A model generated the notes under the pieces. That model worked only from the letters and a program-made list of their open reading frames with translations, was not told the DNA's origin and searched no databases. 64,000 nucleotides of DNA from JBBQXH01 sp963710975 (GTDB lineage: Bacteria > Actinomycetota > Thermoleophilia > Gaiellales > Gaiellaceae): NCBI GenBank assembly GCA_963710975.1, contig CAVQCG010000004.1, forward strand, positions 372,001-436,000, written 5' to 3'. Position numbers and translations under genes: made by a program. This document shows, piece after piece, positions 35,433 through 44,664 of the stretch (positions are counted from its first letter, which is position 1; every line of letters begins with the position of its first letter).

Positions 35433-36337
35433 CTCACCAGGTCGAGCGCTGCGCCGTGGAGGATGTCGCGCTCGGACACCTCGAGCCCGGCGAGGCCGAA
35501 GAACGCGACGATCTCGGCGAGCGCCAGCGCACCCGCGGCGATCACGGGCGCGCGACCGGGGGAGAGGCCGCGAGCCCCGATGAGCTCAGCGGTGGGAGTC
35601 GAGGCGAGGCGAGCGGCCTCGGTCTCGATCCATTCCGCCGGCAGCAGCTCTCCGTGGAGGCGTTCGGGGTCCTCCTCGGGAAGCCCGAGTCGCAAGGTTC
35701 CGAGTGTCGTGACAGTGCCTGCGACTCCAATCCCTCGTGTCGGCCGCACGGTCTCGGCGACGTGCGTGCCAAGGAGCGAGCGCACCTCCTCGCGGAGGCG
35801 CTCGACCTCCACGGCGGTCGGCGGGTCGGAGGCGAGGTACCGCTCCGTGAGCCGGACGCAGCCCACGTCGAGGCTCGTGTGGAACGCAACGGTTTCCTCC
35901 TGCCCGATGATGAGCTCCGTCGAGCCGCCGCCGAGATCGACGACCACTGTCAGATCAGGAAGGCAACGCCCGCTCGAGACGCCGCGGAAGGTCAGGAGCG
36001 CCTCCTGGCTCCCGTTCAGCAGGCGCGTCTCGAAGCCAAACGTCGCCTCGACGCGGGCCAGGAACTCCCGACCGTTCAGCGCGTCGCGAACGGCGCTCGT
36101 TGCGAAGGCCAGGCGTTCTTGTGCGCCGGCGGCCTCGACAACGGCCGCGTACTCCGAGAGGCAGGTCTCGACGCGAGCGATCGCAGCGGGCTGGAGACGC
36201 CGACCGGCATCCACGTTCTCGCCGAGCTTCGTGATCGTGAGACGACGATCGACCTCGCGCAGCGCGCGGCCTTCGAGGTCGGCGATGAGGAGTCGGGTGG
36301 AGTTCGTCCCGAGGTCGACGACCGCGACGCGCGTCAC
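35429..36337 (-). CDS. Ppx/GppA family exopolyphosphatase/pppGpp phosphohydrolase
   Basis: 302 residues, the short two-domain actinobacterial form. ASKHA-fold motifs: VAVVDLGTNSTRLLIAD at the N-terminus, FATSAVRDA, VVVDLGGGSTELIIG and GVAGTVTTL. It removes terminal phosphate from polyphosphate or pppGpp. The start overlaps the stop of the upstream coiled-coil gene (36334-36337), and its own stop overlaps the glycosidase start, so the three are coupled. Confidence 0.92.
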   Translation of the reverse strand: MTRVAVVDLGTNSTRLLIADLEGRALREVDRRLTITKLGENVDAGRRLQPAAIARVETCLSEYAAVVEAAGAQERLAFATSAVRDALNGREFLARVEATFGFETRLLNGSQEALLTFRGVSSGRCLPDLTVVVDLGGGSTELIIGQEETVAFHTSLDVGCVRLTERYLASDPPTAVEVERLREEVRSLLGTHVAETVRPTRGIGVAGTVTTLGTLRLGLPEEDPERLHGELLPAEWIETEAARLASTPTAELIGARGLSPGRAPVIAAGALALAEIVAFFGLAGLEVSERDILHGAALDLVR

Positions 36338-36657
36338 TTACGCGGCACGAGGCCGCGGGCACCGTTGATCAGCGTCTGAACGTCCTTCAGAGCCCAGGAG
36401 AGCGTCTCGACCCTGCCGAACGAGATCCGAGCCGCGTCGATGCGGGCACGAGCGAACTCGGCCGATTGGCTCGCTCGCGCGCTGAGCCGGTTGAGCTCCT
36501 CGGATTGCCCCTGCAAGCGCGCGAGACGGGCCTCGAGTTGTGAGTTCAGCGAGCTCGACGCGCGCCCGAGCCGCATCACGGCGCGAGTGGTGACCACCGC
36601 GGCCGGCAGAAGGATCACGCCGAAGAGCGCGACGACAAGCCAGACCCACCAGGGCAT
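36334..36657 (-). CDS. Small membrane-anchored coiled-coil protein
   Basis: 107 residues. One N-terminal helix (PWWVWLVVALFGVILLPAAVV) then a long heptad region (SSLNSQLEARLARLQGQSEELNRLSARASQ). No family recognised. First gene of the run leading to ppx and the glycosidase; its ATG is 33 bases from the divergent tRNA-fMet. Confidence 0.7.
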   Translation of the reverse strand: MPWWVWLVVALFGVILLPAAVVTTRAVMRLGRASSSLNSQLEARLARLQGQSEELNRLSARASQSAEFARARIDAARISFGRVETLSWALKDVQTLINGARGLVPRK

Positions 36658-36673
36658 TTCACGCGATCCTAGC

Positions 36674-36679
36674 TATACT
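36674..36679 (+). promoter_or_regulatory. -10 element TATACT of the tRNA-fMet gene
   Basis: TATACT 12 bases before the mature 5' end fits an extended bacterial -10 hexamer. No good -35 at 16-18 bases; TTTCAC at 36657 is too close. Confidence 0.5.
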
Positions 36680-36690
36680 TTCGTCTTCGT

Positions 36691-36764
36691 CGCGGGGTGG
36701 AGCAGTCAGGTAGCTCGCCGGGCTCATAACCCGGAGGTCGCAGGTTCAAATCCTGCCCCCGCTA
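36691..36764 (+). tRNA. Initiator tRNA-fMet (CAU)
   Basis: 74 bases. CGCGGGG pairs with CCCCGCT except at position 1, where C faces T: the unpaired first base pair that marks initiator tRNAs. The anticodon stem has the three G-C pairs (GGG...CCC) around loop CTCATAA, anticodon CAT. T arm GCAGG-TTCAAAT-CCTGC. CCA is not encoded. Confidence 0.94.
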
Positions 36765-36769
36765 CTCGG

Positions 36770-36796
36770 AAAGGCCCCGGAAGCGGGGCCTTTCTG
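36770..36796 (+). terminator. Rho-independent-type terminator of tRNA-fMet
   Basis: AAGGCCCC / GGGGCCTT stem with a 6-base loop (GGAAGC), followed by TCT. Six bases after the tRNA end; also just beyond the 3' end of the convergent DUF3237 gene, so it may serve both. Confidence 0.85.
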
Positions 36797-36800
36797 TCTG

Positions 36801-37263
36801 TCAGACGGCGTATCCCTTGATCCGGATCTCTCCCTTCGACACGTCGACCGTCCCCGGTGCCCAGACCTGGATCGGATTCACCCACGCGTACTCCGGATGG
36901 TTGGTTGTGAGCGTCACGTTCTCCCGGAGCTCGAAAGACAGGCGATCCTTCCTGCGGAATCGCCACGCCGTCGGCAGCCAGCGCGATCTTCTTTCCGTCA
37001 TCGGTCGTGATCTCTGCGTGAATGTTGAGCTGGGCGCGGCCATCGGCGCGGATATGCAGGTAGTCCACGCCCTTGACCGTCCCGTTCAGTTTCGCTCCAG
37101 CGATAGGCCCCTCGAAATAGACGTCGACCCGTGCTCCCTCGGATGGCGGCGGCGTCTGGCCTGCGAACAATGCCTCCGCCGAGGTGCCGTACTCCACCAC
37201 CTGCGTGAAACTGCACGTGTACTCGTAGAGCAGCTCTCCCGGCATTCCTGTTTGCTCGCCCAT
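36801..37263 (-). CDS. DUF3237 family protein (frameshifted)
   Basis: About 153 residues when rejoined. Start ATG 37263 (MGEQTGMPGELLYEYTCSF). Domain features: ARVDVYFEGPIAGAKLNGTVKGVDYLHIRADG, IHAEITTDDGKKIAL, then in the second frame FELRENVTLTTNHPEYAWVN and VSKGEIRIKGYAV. One extra base in the CC at 36947-36948 (minus GG) separates them; without it IPQEDRLSFEL reads through. DUF3237 is a beta-barrel of unknown function. Confidence 0.8.
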
Positions 37264-37389
37264 CCTGACTTCTCCAATCTGTTCGCTGGCTCCTCCACCG
37301 CCACCGTACAGCCATTCGCCGTGCGGCACGTTCCCTCCGATCCGGGTGGCTAGACGGCTCCGTCGTGCGCTCGTGGAAGGATTGGACGT

Positions 37390-38883
37390 ATGCGTGTCTG
37401 GCTCACTGTTGCATTCTCGGTCACAGCGCTCGCGCTTCCCGGCCTTGCGAGTGCCGATCTCACCGTCTCGGGACCGAGCGCACTTCACGCACGGGGCGCG
37501 ACGTCGATCGCAATCCGGCCGCCGGTTTCCGCGACCAGCCTTCTCGTCTTCGTGCCGCGTGGCTTCGGGGCGAGCATCGACGCTTCCGCGGGGACGCGGG
37601 TCGGGAGTGGATCGGCCACGCTCCAGACGGGAGGGTCGGCGCCGAGGCGAGCGGCGATCTGACGGTCGCGGGGGAAGATGCCGCGTGCGGCTCGAACGGT
37701 CACGCGACGGTGTGGCGGCTGGCGCTCGGGGAGGGCGGCGAGCTTCTCGTTGGCGTGGATGCCGTCGAGCAGCCGGATCCTGCTGCCGCCTATGCCTCCT
37801 ACCGGCTCGAGGTCTGCCCTCCGACCGATGCACTGATCGCCGCGCTCGAGCTGCGGCTCGACGACGTCTTCACGACACCGGACACGGCGGGCGGCTATGC
37901 GTGGCGCGCGGTGGCGACGCCGTCGGGGTCGGCGCCCGGCGTCGAAAGTCGATCGACGCAATATCTACCGGTTCGAATCACGCTGCAGGGTGCGTTCGAC
38001 CGGGTGAGCGGTAGAGCCACGCTGTCCGGCATTCTCACGGCGGCGGGAAGCTCGGTGGCGGGAGCCAGGGTCAGGTTCCTCGCAGGGCACTCCGGCGCGT
38101 CGCTCGCTGCTGCGGGCTCGACGACGACGGGATCGCAGGGACGCTTTCGGCTGCGGCGCGCCCTCGTGCGAACGACCGTGTTCGAGGCCTCCGCCGCCGT
38201 GCCGGTGCGGGACGATCCGGCAGGGTGCCCGGAGCCCATTGCTCCGGGAGGGTGCACGTCTGCAACCATCGCCGGGGCGACCGTTACGAGCAAGCGAGTG
38301 ACGGTTCGGGTCCCAGCGCTGCGAACGTTGCGCCTCGGGAGCCGGGGCGCCGATGTCCGGCGGCTGCGCGCCGACCTCGTCCGGCTGCGTTATCTGCCGC
38401 CTGGGTCAGGCGGCGCGACGTTCGACGAGCGCACCTGGCACGCGGTGGTCGCCTTCCAGGGTTGGCTCGGGCTCGGACTGGACCGGCATCGTCGACCGGC
38501 GGACGTGGCAAGCGCTCGGTCGAGCCCGCATCCCCGTGCCCTGGGCCCATCTGCGACGTGCAGTCCTCATCGACACGGCACGCCAGGTGCTCCTTCTCGT
38601 CGAGGGCGGGCGCACGGTTCGCGCGATCCACGTCTCGACGGGCGCGTACGGGCGAACCCCGAGAGGGCACTTCTCCGTCTACCGCAAGGAAGTCCTCTCC
38701 TGGTCGGTGGCGTTCAGCACCTGGATGCCGTATGCGAGCTATTTCGTCGGCGGTTTCGCGATGCATGCATACCCGAGCGTGCCCTCGTATCCGGCGTCGC
38801 ACGGCTGCGTGCGCGTGCCGCCGATCGAGGCACCGGGCGTCTACCGCTTCGCGGGCTACGGGACGCCGGTTTGGGTTCGCTGA
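37390..38883 (+). CDS. Secreted L,D-transpeptidase with peptidoglycan-binding domain (frameshifted twice)
   Basis: Cross-links peptidoglycan through a 3-3 bond. ATG 37390; signal peptide MRVWLTVAFSVTALALPGLASA. The first frame ends at 37662, and a second frame carries the middle (GDLTVAGEDAACGSNGHATVW, a beta-sandwich-like region, and a peptidoglycan-binding repeat LRLGSRGADVRRLRADLVRL). A third frame from about 38475 carries the YkuD domain: VLIDTARQVLLLVEGG, STGAYGRTPRGHFSVYRK and the catalytic SHGCVRVPP. The Cys and His are both intact. Two sequence shifts (~37635 and ~38477) must be repaired for a full product of about 495 residues. Confidence 0.82.
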
Positions 38884-38978
38884 TGAGGTGGTCTTGACGA
38901 CGGTCGCCACCGGCGTGCTTGACGGCGCGACGCGGCATCACTGCCGGTGGGCGGTTCCCGTGACTCGTCGCTGAGTCT

Positions 38979-39374
38979 GGTGGTTGCGGCGCGCCCCTAC
39001 CTGGCCGAGTTCGCAGAACCCGCCGGGGTGATCGGTAGCGCGTCTGCGCTCGAGTACACAAGCAACGACCGTGGCGGCACGATCACGCACGAGGCCGAGG
39101 CCGACTACCTCGACGATGGTCCGCAGAAGCCGATCCGTATCTGGAGCCGCATCGGCCGCCGACCGCTCCTGCCGCCGGCAACTCGAACGGCGACATCCCG
39201 ATGCTCGAGTTCACCCAGCGTCAGGACAGGGCGTTCCTTCCCCTGCTCGTTCTCCACGACGACGGCGAGCGCGAATTCGACTACACGAGCGGTGCCGAGC
39301 AGGCACTCGAGCAGGCCCGCACGAGCGGCTGGACGGTTGTCAGCATCAAGAACGACTGGGCCACCGTCTCTTGA
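38979..39374 (+). pseudogene. 3' fragment of a HAD-family phosphatase
   Basis: Only the C-terminal third of a HAD acid-phosphatase-type protein is visible: PAGVIGSASALEYTS, DYLDDGPQKPIRIWSRIGRRP, then in the next frame GNSNGDIPMLEFTQ and LPLLVLHDDGEREFDYTSGA, ending GWTVVSIKNDWATVS and TGA at 39374. The N-terminal DxDGT nucleophile motif is absent upstream, where the transpeptidase ends. One missing base near 39172 separates the two frames. The gene is 5' truncated regardless of that shift. Confidence 0.65.
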
Positions 39375-39426
39375 CGTAGTCCGCGGATCGTTTGCCTCTC
39401 CGTTCCGGCCCTCCCGCGACGTCGGG

Positions 39427-40152
39427 CTACGACTCGCGGACGACAAGGACCGATGCGTCGGATTCGTGTGCCACACGCTCGCTGACGCTCCCGAGCGCTC
39501 TCACTCCGCGGAGGCCGCGGCTGCCGACGACGATGAGATCGCTGCTCGAGGCCGCCCCGACGAGAGCGTCGACTGCGCCGGCCTCACGTTCCTCCAGATC
39601 TGGTGCCAGCGCCCGAGCTGCCTGGAGCTCGTATCCGGATTCGCCATAGATGGAGATGAGCGGTCGGAGGGGAACTTCGAGGTGCGTCGCGATGGATGTC
39701 CCGATCTCAAAGGCGCGAGCCGACACGTCGGATCCGTCGACGCCGACGACGATCGTGCGCGGCCACGGATCGGCCTGCGCCACTCGGGCGACGAGCACGC
39801 TGCAGGGCGCGTTATGTAGCACGGTCGTCGCGACCGACCCGATGAGTATCCCGGCGAGGCGGCCGATTCCGAAGGAGCCCACAGCGATGAGGTCAGCGCC
39901 GGCGGCCCTGGCTGCCTCGACAAGTTCCTCGGAGGCGACGCCTGGCTGCTCGATCGACCGGACCACGTGGCCGGGCGAGATCACACCCTCGGCGGCTGCA
40001 AGCGCCTCGCGCCGAGGGGTGGTCATCTCCGGCTCATTGCAGGCGGTAAGGACGATCTCGGCTCCGGGTTCAGCGAGACGAGCGGCCTGAGCGGCCGCCG
40101 CGAGGCTCTGCGCAGATCCATCGATACCGCAGATGATGTGGCCGAAGGCCAT
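39427..40152 (-). CDS. Tandem universal stress protein
   Basis: 241 residues from ATG 40152 (MAFGHIICGIDGS) behind GGAGGAAGG; the longer upstream frame is basic spacer. Two UspA domains: IICGIDGS ... IAVGSFGIGRLAGILIGSV, and TIVVGVDGS ... IVVGSRGLRGVRALGSVSERVAH. The ATP-binding Gly-rich loops G-2x-G-9x-G(S) are present in both. Cytoplasmic stress protein; it resembles the 48255 protein in layout. Confidence 0.9.
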   Translation of the reverse strand: MAFGHIICGIDGSAQSLAAAAQAARLAEPGAEIVLTACNEPEMTTPRREALAAAEGVISPGHVVRSIEQPGVASEELVEAARAAGADLIAVGSFGIGRLAGILIGSVATTVLHNAPCSVLVARVAQADPWPRTIVVGVDGSDVSARAFEIGTSIATHLEVPLRPLISIYGESGYELQAARALAPDLEEREAGAVDALVGAASSSDLIVVGSRGLRGVRALGSVSERVAHESDASVLVVRES

Positions 40153-40322
40153 GCCTTCCTCCTCCTCGAAGAGTCTCGGCAGAGATGCTTTCCGCCTTCT
40201 GCCATGGTCGCTTAGGAGCCAGGCTATGGCATCGGTGGGGGCACCGAGTTGCTCTGCGGCGAACCCGCACCTCGAATCGGCTGGGCATGGACGTTTCGTC
40301 ACGGAGCGGCCACACTGAGAGC

Positions 40323-40613
40323 GTGATCCCCCCTGATGTCGATCGCCGCCTGCGGCAGGCGATGCGCGATCGGGCAGTCGAGCGAATGACCGACGAAGAG
40401 CTCGTCTACGCCCTCATCGCGCTCCATGAAGCTGCGACCATCGTCGCGAAGAAGGACGACCCTTCCGGGTTCGTCGCCGACGTCCTCGACTCGATGACCC
40501 CCGTCATCGGGAGCGTGCTCGCGCGGTTCGCTCCGGGCGAGGCGCTGGAAACCGGGCTCAGGCGCTACGAGAGCGACGAACCGGGTCCGGAGAACTGGGC
40601 GAGCCGGAACTGA
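40323..40613 (+). CDS. Hypothetical small protein
   Basis: 96 residues from GTG 40323 (VIPPDVDRRLRQAMRDRAVERM). Mostly helical, acidic C-terminus (YESDEPGPENWASRN). No family recognised. It is 37 bases before nucS on the same strand. Confidence 0.6.
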   Translation: MIPPDVDRRLRQAMRDRAVERMTDEELVYALIALHEAATIVAKKDDPSGFVADVLDSMTPVIGSVLARFAPGEALETGLRRYESDEPGPENWASRN

Positions 40614-40650
40614 TCGACCTGTCCGAAAGAGACGATACGGTTTCCACCCC

Positions 40651-41334
40651 GTGCGTCTCATCGTCGCCCGCTGCGAGGTCCGGTACACGGGTCGACTGAC
40701 GGCTGTCCTGCCCGAGTCGACCCGGCTCGTGATGCTGAAGTCGGATGGCGCCGTGCTCGTTCACGCAGATGCGGGCGGCTACAAGCCGCTGAACTGGATG
40801 ACGCCGCCGACGGCGATCGAGGAGGAAGGGGATCCGCTCGAGCGGATCATCGTGCGCAAGCGCGCCGGCAAGACCGAGGATCGCCTCGAGATTCGCATCC
40901 TCGAGCTCCTGATCGATCTCTCGCACGAGATGGGCGAGGCCGCGGGGCTCGAGAAGGACGGCGTCGAGCGCGATCTCCAGCTCGAGCTGGCAGCAAGGCC
41001 GGAAACGCTCGGGGAGAGGTTGCGGCTCGTCCGGCGCGAGTGGCCCACGGACATCGGCCCTGTCGACCTCATGTGCCGCGACGGCGACGGCGGCTGGGTC
41101 GCGGTCGAGATCAAGCGGATCGGCGTCATCGAGTCCGTCGAGCAACTGGGTCGCTATCTCGAGCGCCTGAGGCTCGACCCGGCGATGGTGGGCTGTCGCG
41201 GGATCCTCGCCGCGCAGCGGTTCAAGCCTCAGGCAGTGACGCTCGCCGAGGCGCGGGGGATTCGTTGCGTCGAGGTCGATCTCGAGGTGCTGCGCGGCGA
41301 GCGGGAACCGGACCTGACGCTCTTCGCCCCGTGA
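40651..41334 (+). CDS. nucS: Endonuclease NucS/EndoMS
   Basis: Cuts both strands at mismatched bases; replaces MutS/MutL in most actinobacteria. 227 residues. N-terminal beta domain (ARCEVRYTGRL, ADAGGYKPLNWM) and a C-terminal restriction-like nuclease with D (~139, IGPVDLMCRD), E and K in VEIKRIG (~151) and the QLGRY that follows. GTG start. The stop overlaps the GTG of the next gene by four bases. The C-terminus is short (EPDLTLFAP), where a beta-clamp-binding peptide would sit. Confidence 0.92.
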   Translation: MRLIVARCEVRYTGRLTAVLPESTRLVMLKSDGAVLVHADAGGYKPLNWMTPPTAIEEEGDPLERIIVRKRAGKTEDRLEIRILELLIDLSHEMGEAAGLEKDGVERDLQLELAARPETLGERLRLVRREWPTDIGPVDLMCRDGDGGWVAVEIKRIGVIESVEQLGRYLERLRLDPAMVGCRGILAAQRFKPQAVTLAEARGIRCVEVDLEVLRGEREPDLTLFAP

Positions 41335-41799
41335 GCGCACAGTCGACGCGGTCGGTTCTTCCGTACCTTCGCCGCCACGTGCTCGAGCTTGCGAACTGCG
41401 GGCGGCGTCGACGTCGAGCTGGCCGACGGGCGGCGTGCGGTGGCCTACCGGGCCGCACCCTCGCGGGGCCGGCGCGCGCGAATCCGCGTGCCCGAGATCC
41501 GCGGCCAGGTCACGTACTTCACCGCGCTCCACGAGCTCGGGCACCTGCTGTCTCCCGGGAATCGCTCTCTCCGTCAGCTCGAAGCGGAGGCCGACGCCTG
41601 GCGCTGGGCGCTCGCCAACGCGCTCGTTCCGCCGACGCCCGCAACGGCGCGCAGGATCCGTGCGAAGCTCCTCACGTACTACCGCCGCGCCCGCATCCGC
41701 CGCGCGCAGGGGCGACGAGTGGTCGCGTCCATTCCGGGCGAGGATGGTCTGTACTGGCGGATCGCGGCCGCTCTCGACGAGATCGCCGAGAGGTCGTAA
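41331..41799 (+). CDS. Zincin-like HExxH protein coupled to nucS (frameshifted)
   Basis: GTG 41331 overlaps the nucS stop (GTGA) and reads VSAQSTRSVLPYLRRHVLELA. One extra A at 41394-41395 must go to enter the frame TAGGVDVELADGRRAVAYR. Total about 155 residues. The zinc motif is LHELGHLL (HExxH, ~80), and the acidic EAEADAWRW 20 residues later could supply the third ligand, the arrangement of ImmA/IrrE-type and similar small peptidases. No membrane segment. Function unknown; the coupling to nucS suggests coordinated expression only. Confidence 0.78.
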
Positions 41800-41815
41800 C
41801 GGCGGGAGACCCCCG

Positions 41816-44539
41816 TCAGGACGCGCGGAGGACGGTGCTCTCCTCGCCGTTCACCCGGAGGAACACCTGGACGATGCGCGGGTCGAACTGCGTCCCGGCG
41901 GCCGCCTGCAGGCGGCTGAAGGCCTCGGATTGGGGGAGGCGGCGCCGGTACGGCCGATCGGTCGTCATCGCGTGGAACGTGTCGCAGACGAAGATGATGC
42001 GCGACTCGATCGGGATCCGTTCACCGGCAATCCCGTCCGGGTAGCCGGTGCCGTCGTAGCGCTCGTGGCAGTGACGGACGATGGGCCGGATGTCGGCGAG
42101 CCGCGAGATCGGGGCGAGGATCCGCTCGCCCAACGTCGGGTGGAGCTCCATCTCGGCCCGCTCCTCGGGCGTCAGAGGCCCGGGCTTGGCGAGGATCTCC
42201 GAAGGGATCCCGATCTTGCCGATGTCGTGGAAGAGCGCGCCGAGCTCCAACCGCTTCAACGACGGCCCGTCGAGGCCTACCTCTCGGCCGACCTGGAGGG
42301 CCATGTCGGTGAGAGACCGCGCGTGCGATGGGGTGTGCTCGTCGTTGGTCTCGAGCGCGTTGGCGAGTGCCTCGACCGTCGACAGGAACGTCTTCTCCAG
42401 GCTCTCGAAGTTGGCAGCGTTGCCGATCGCGAGCACGGCCTGGTCGGCCAGCCCGGTCAGAAGGCGCAGCTTCCGGCTGGCCGACGCCTGGTCGTCTCCG
42501 GCCGGAACGGCGACGATGAGGCAGCCGATCCGTCCGGCATCGAGTCTGAGAGCGGCCAGCGCCTGGCGCCCGGACGCTGCGGTGCCAAGCTCGCCGACCC
42601 GGGAGAGAACGGTGCCGTCGACGACGACGGGACGCTCCGGGCGGACGATCGACCGGAACGCATCGGCGTGGAGCCGGCCGCCCTCGAGCGACGTCCGTTC
42701 TTCCTGGGAGTGGCCGAACTCGGCACCGATGACGAGGTCGTCGCCGGGGACGTCCTGGAGCCAGATCGACGTCTTCGGAGAGCCGAGGATCCGGGCGGCC
42801 GATCCGACGATGCGCTTGAGCGCCTCGTCCACCGTCTCCGCGAGGGCGAGCTCGCGGCCGAGCTCGAGGAGAGAGCTTGCGATGTCCGCGCTCTCTCGTG
42901 CCCGCTCGGCCTCGCGTCGCTCGGCGTCGTACAGTCGCGCGTTCTCCAGCGCTACCGAGGCATGTCCGGCCAGCACCTCGAGCAGACGTACGTCGTCCTC
43001 GTCGAACTGATTCTCGCCGAGCTTCGAGATGACGATGACTCCGAGCACACCGGTGGCGTAGCGCAGAGGGACTGCAACGATCGACTCGGCGATTCTCGGG
43101 GTTCCCGGGACCTGCACCGCATACTCGCAGTCGAGCGCGTTCGGGATGAGGACACTACGGCCCGTCAGGGCGACCCGACCCGTGATTCCCTCTCCCATCC
43201 GGCACTCGAGCACGTCGGCCGTCTCGTCGCGGTAGTCGCCGAGCTCGCCGCGGAACGCGATCGGCACGAGCCTGTCGCCCTCGGCCAGATAGAGGCGGCC
43301 GTTGTGGTAGTCGATGAGCGTTCGAAGCTCGGTCACGATCGTCTCACCGATCCCGGAGACGTCGTTCAGCCTGCTGAGCTTCCCGACGAGGCTCTGGAGC
43401 ATCTTCAGATGGGCGATCGAGCGGGCGTCGCGCCTGCCGCTCTCGGGGTCCTCCGGGCGCTGGTCGGCCTCCTGTCCGAATACCACGATCTGGCGCTTGC
43501 CCTTGGTCTTCGCGGTCATCATGGCCGCCTCGGCGCACGCGGCGAGCTCGCGCGGATTCATCGCGTGCTCCGGTGCCTGTGCGATCCCGGTCGAGACCGA
43601 CAGGTTCCCGGCCGGATCGAAGCTCGCCTCAGCGAGCCGCTCGTCGATCCTGACTGCGAACGCGCGGGCGTCATCGAGGCCGGTGTCGCTCATGATGACG
43701 CCGAACTCCTCGCCGCCCAACCTGCAGACGACGTCCGATACCCGTGCCGTTTGCACGAGCAGCTCCGCAACGCGTGCGAGCACCTGGTCGCCGGTCGCAT
43801 GGCCGTAGACGTCGTTGACGCGCTTGAAGTCGTCGACGTCGATCATCAGCACCGCCACGGGACCTCGGCCGCGACTCGTCCGTCCGATCTCGGATCGGAG
43901 GCGTTCGTGAAAATAGCGATGGTTGTAGAGACCGGTGAGCGAGTCCGTCTGCGCCTGGTGCTCGAGCCGTGCCCGGATCTCCGCGTTGTCGAGCGCAAGC
44001 GCGGCTGCGTCGGCAAATCTCTGCGCAAGCTCGAATTCGTCCGCGGTGAAGCTCGCATCCACGCCGAGCCGGTAGACGTTGAGGGCGCCCTTGACCTGGC
44101 CGCGGGCGATCAGCGGAATCGAGACGAGCGCTTCCGGCTCGTCGGCCGGCGTCCCAGGCACGACGGTGGCGCGCGGGTCGTTCTGAACCTGGTTGACCAG
44201 CACGGCCTTCTCGTGCTCGACGGCCCAGCCGGTGAGCCCGACGCCGAAGGGGCAGCGTGTTGCCAGGATCTCGGCCGCCCAGCGGTCGCGCGCCATGACC
44301 GGGACGAGCGTTCGATCGGTCTCGTCGACCCGGTAGACGGTGAGCGTGTCGTAGGGGACGAGATCGGCGAGCGTGTCGGCGACGCGGTCGAGGAGTGAGT
44401 CGAGGCTCTGCTCCGAGAGGACGTCGTGGAAGACCTCGGCAAGGCGCCGGTACGAGTCGAGGATCGCCTCGGAAGCGCGCTCGCCCGGGTCGCCGTGTGT
44501 GTCGTCCGTGATGGTTGCCCGCAGTGTCTCGTCCTCCAC
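41816..44539 (-). CDS. GAF-GGDEF-GAF-GAF-HD-GYP c-di-GMP signalling protein
   Basis: About 907 residues from GTG 44539. GAF at ~40-190; GGDEF at ~210-370 with active-site GGEEF (~275) and the I-site-like region SDTGLDDARA; two further GAF domains (~385-690); and HD-GYP at ~710-900 with FHDIGKIG and RYDGTGYPDGI. Both synthase and phosphodiesterase signatures are intact. A soluble sensor, no membrane helix. The frame is also open to 44659 upstream, but that part crosses the palindrome between it and the divergent universal stress gene, so GTG 44539 is preferred. Confidence 0.9.
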   Translation of the reverse strand: MEDETLRATITDDTHGDPGERASEAILDSYRRLAEVFHDVLSEQSLDSLLDRVADTLADLVPYDTLTVYRVDETDRTLVPVMARDRWAAEILATRCPFGVGLTGWAVEHEKAVLVNQVQNDPRATVVPGTPADEPEALVSIPLIARGQVKGALNVYRLGVDASFTADEFELAQRFADAAALALDNAEIRARLEHQAQTDSLTGLYNHRYFHERLRSEIGRTSRGRGPVAVLMIDVDDFKRVNDVYGHATGDQVLARVAELLVQTARVSDVVCRLGGEEFGVIMSDTGLDDARAFAVRIDERLAEASFDPAGNLSVSTGIAQAPEHAMNPRELAACAEAAMMTAKTKGKRQIVVFGQEADQRPEDPESGRRDARSIAHLKMLQSLVGKLSRLNDVSGIGETIVTELRTLIDYHNGRLYLAEGDRLVPIAFRGELGDYRDETADVLECRMGEGITGRVALTGRSVLIPNALDCEYAVQVPGTPRIAESIVAVPLRYATGVLGVIVISKLGENQFDEDDVRLLEVLAGHASVALENARLYDAERREAERARESADIASSLLELGRELALAETVDEALKRIVGSAARILGSPKTSIWLQDVPGDDLVIGAEFGHSQEERTSLEGGRLHADAFRSIVRPERPVVVDGTVLSRVGELGTAASGRQALAALRLDAGRIGCLIVAVPAGDDQASASRKLRLLTGLADQAVLAIGNAANFESLEKTFLSTVEALANALETNDEHTPSHARSLTDMALQVGREVGLDGPSLKRLELGALFHDIGKIGIPSEILAKPGPLTPEERAEMELHPTLGERILAPISRLADIRPIVRHCHERYDGTGYPDGIAGERIPIESRIIFVCDTFHAMTTDRPYRRRLPQSEAFSRLQAAAGTQFDPRIVQVFLRVNGEESTVLRAS

Positions 44540-44565
44540 GATTCCCCTGGAATGGAGGATCGGGC

Positions 44566-44600
44566 ATACCCCGATCGGGGGAATCCCCCGTCCGGGGTAT
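44566..44600. promoter_or_regulatory. Palindromic operator candidate between divergent signalling and stress genes
   Basis: ATACCCCGATCGGGGG then AAT then CCCCCGTCCGGGGTAT: 16-bp arms matching at all but two positions. A second, overlapping palindrome (GGAATCCCCCG / CGGGGTATTCC) shares the right half. It sits 27 bases before the GTG of the HD-GYP gene and 65 before the stress gene, the right place for a repressor or activator of both. Confidence 0.6.
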
Positions 44601-44664
44601 TCCTGTCCGGAAAAGACAGTCGAAATCGCCCCTGGAGCCAGGCTCCTGTACGCTCGCACCGGCC

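Noticed and set aside
41435..44398. 987-codon plus-strand frame
   Set aside because: Shadow of the GAF-GGDEF-HD-GYP gene on the other strand.
44566..44600. DosR-type dormancy box
   Set aside because: The arms do not match the GGGACTTNNGNCCC-type consensus; kept only as an unnamed operator candidate.
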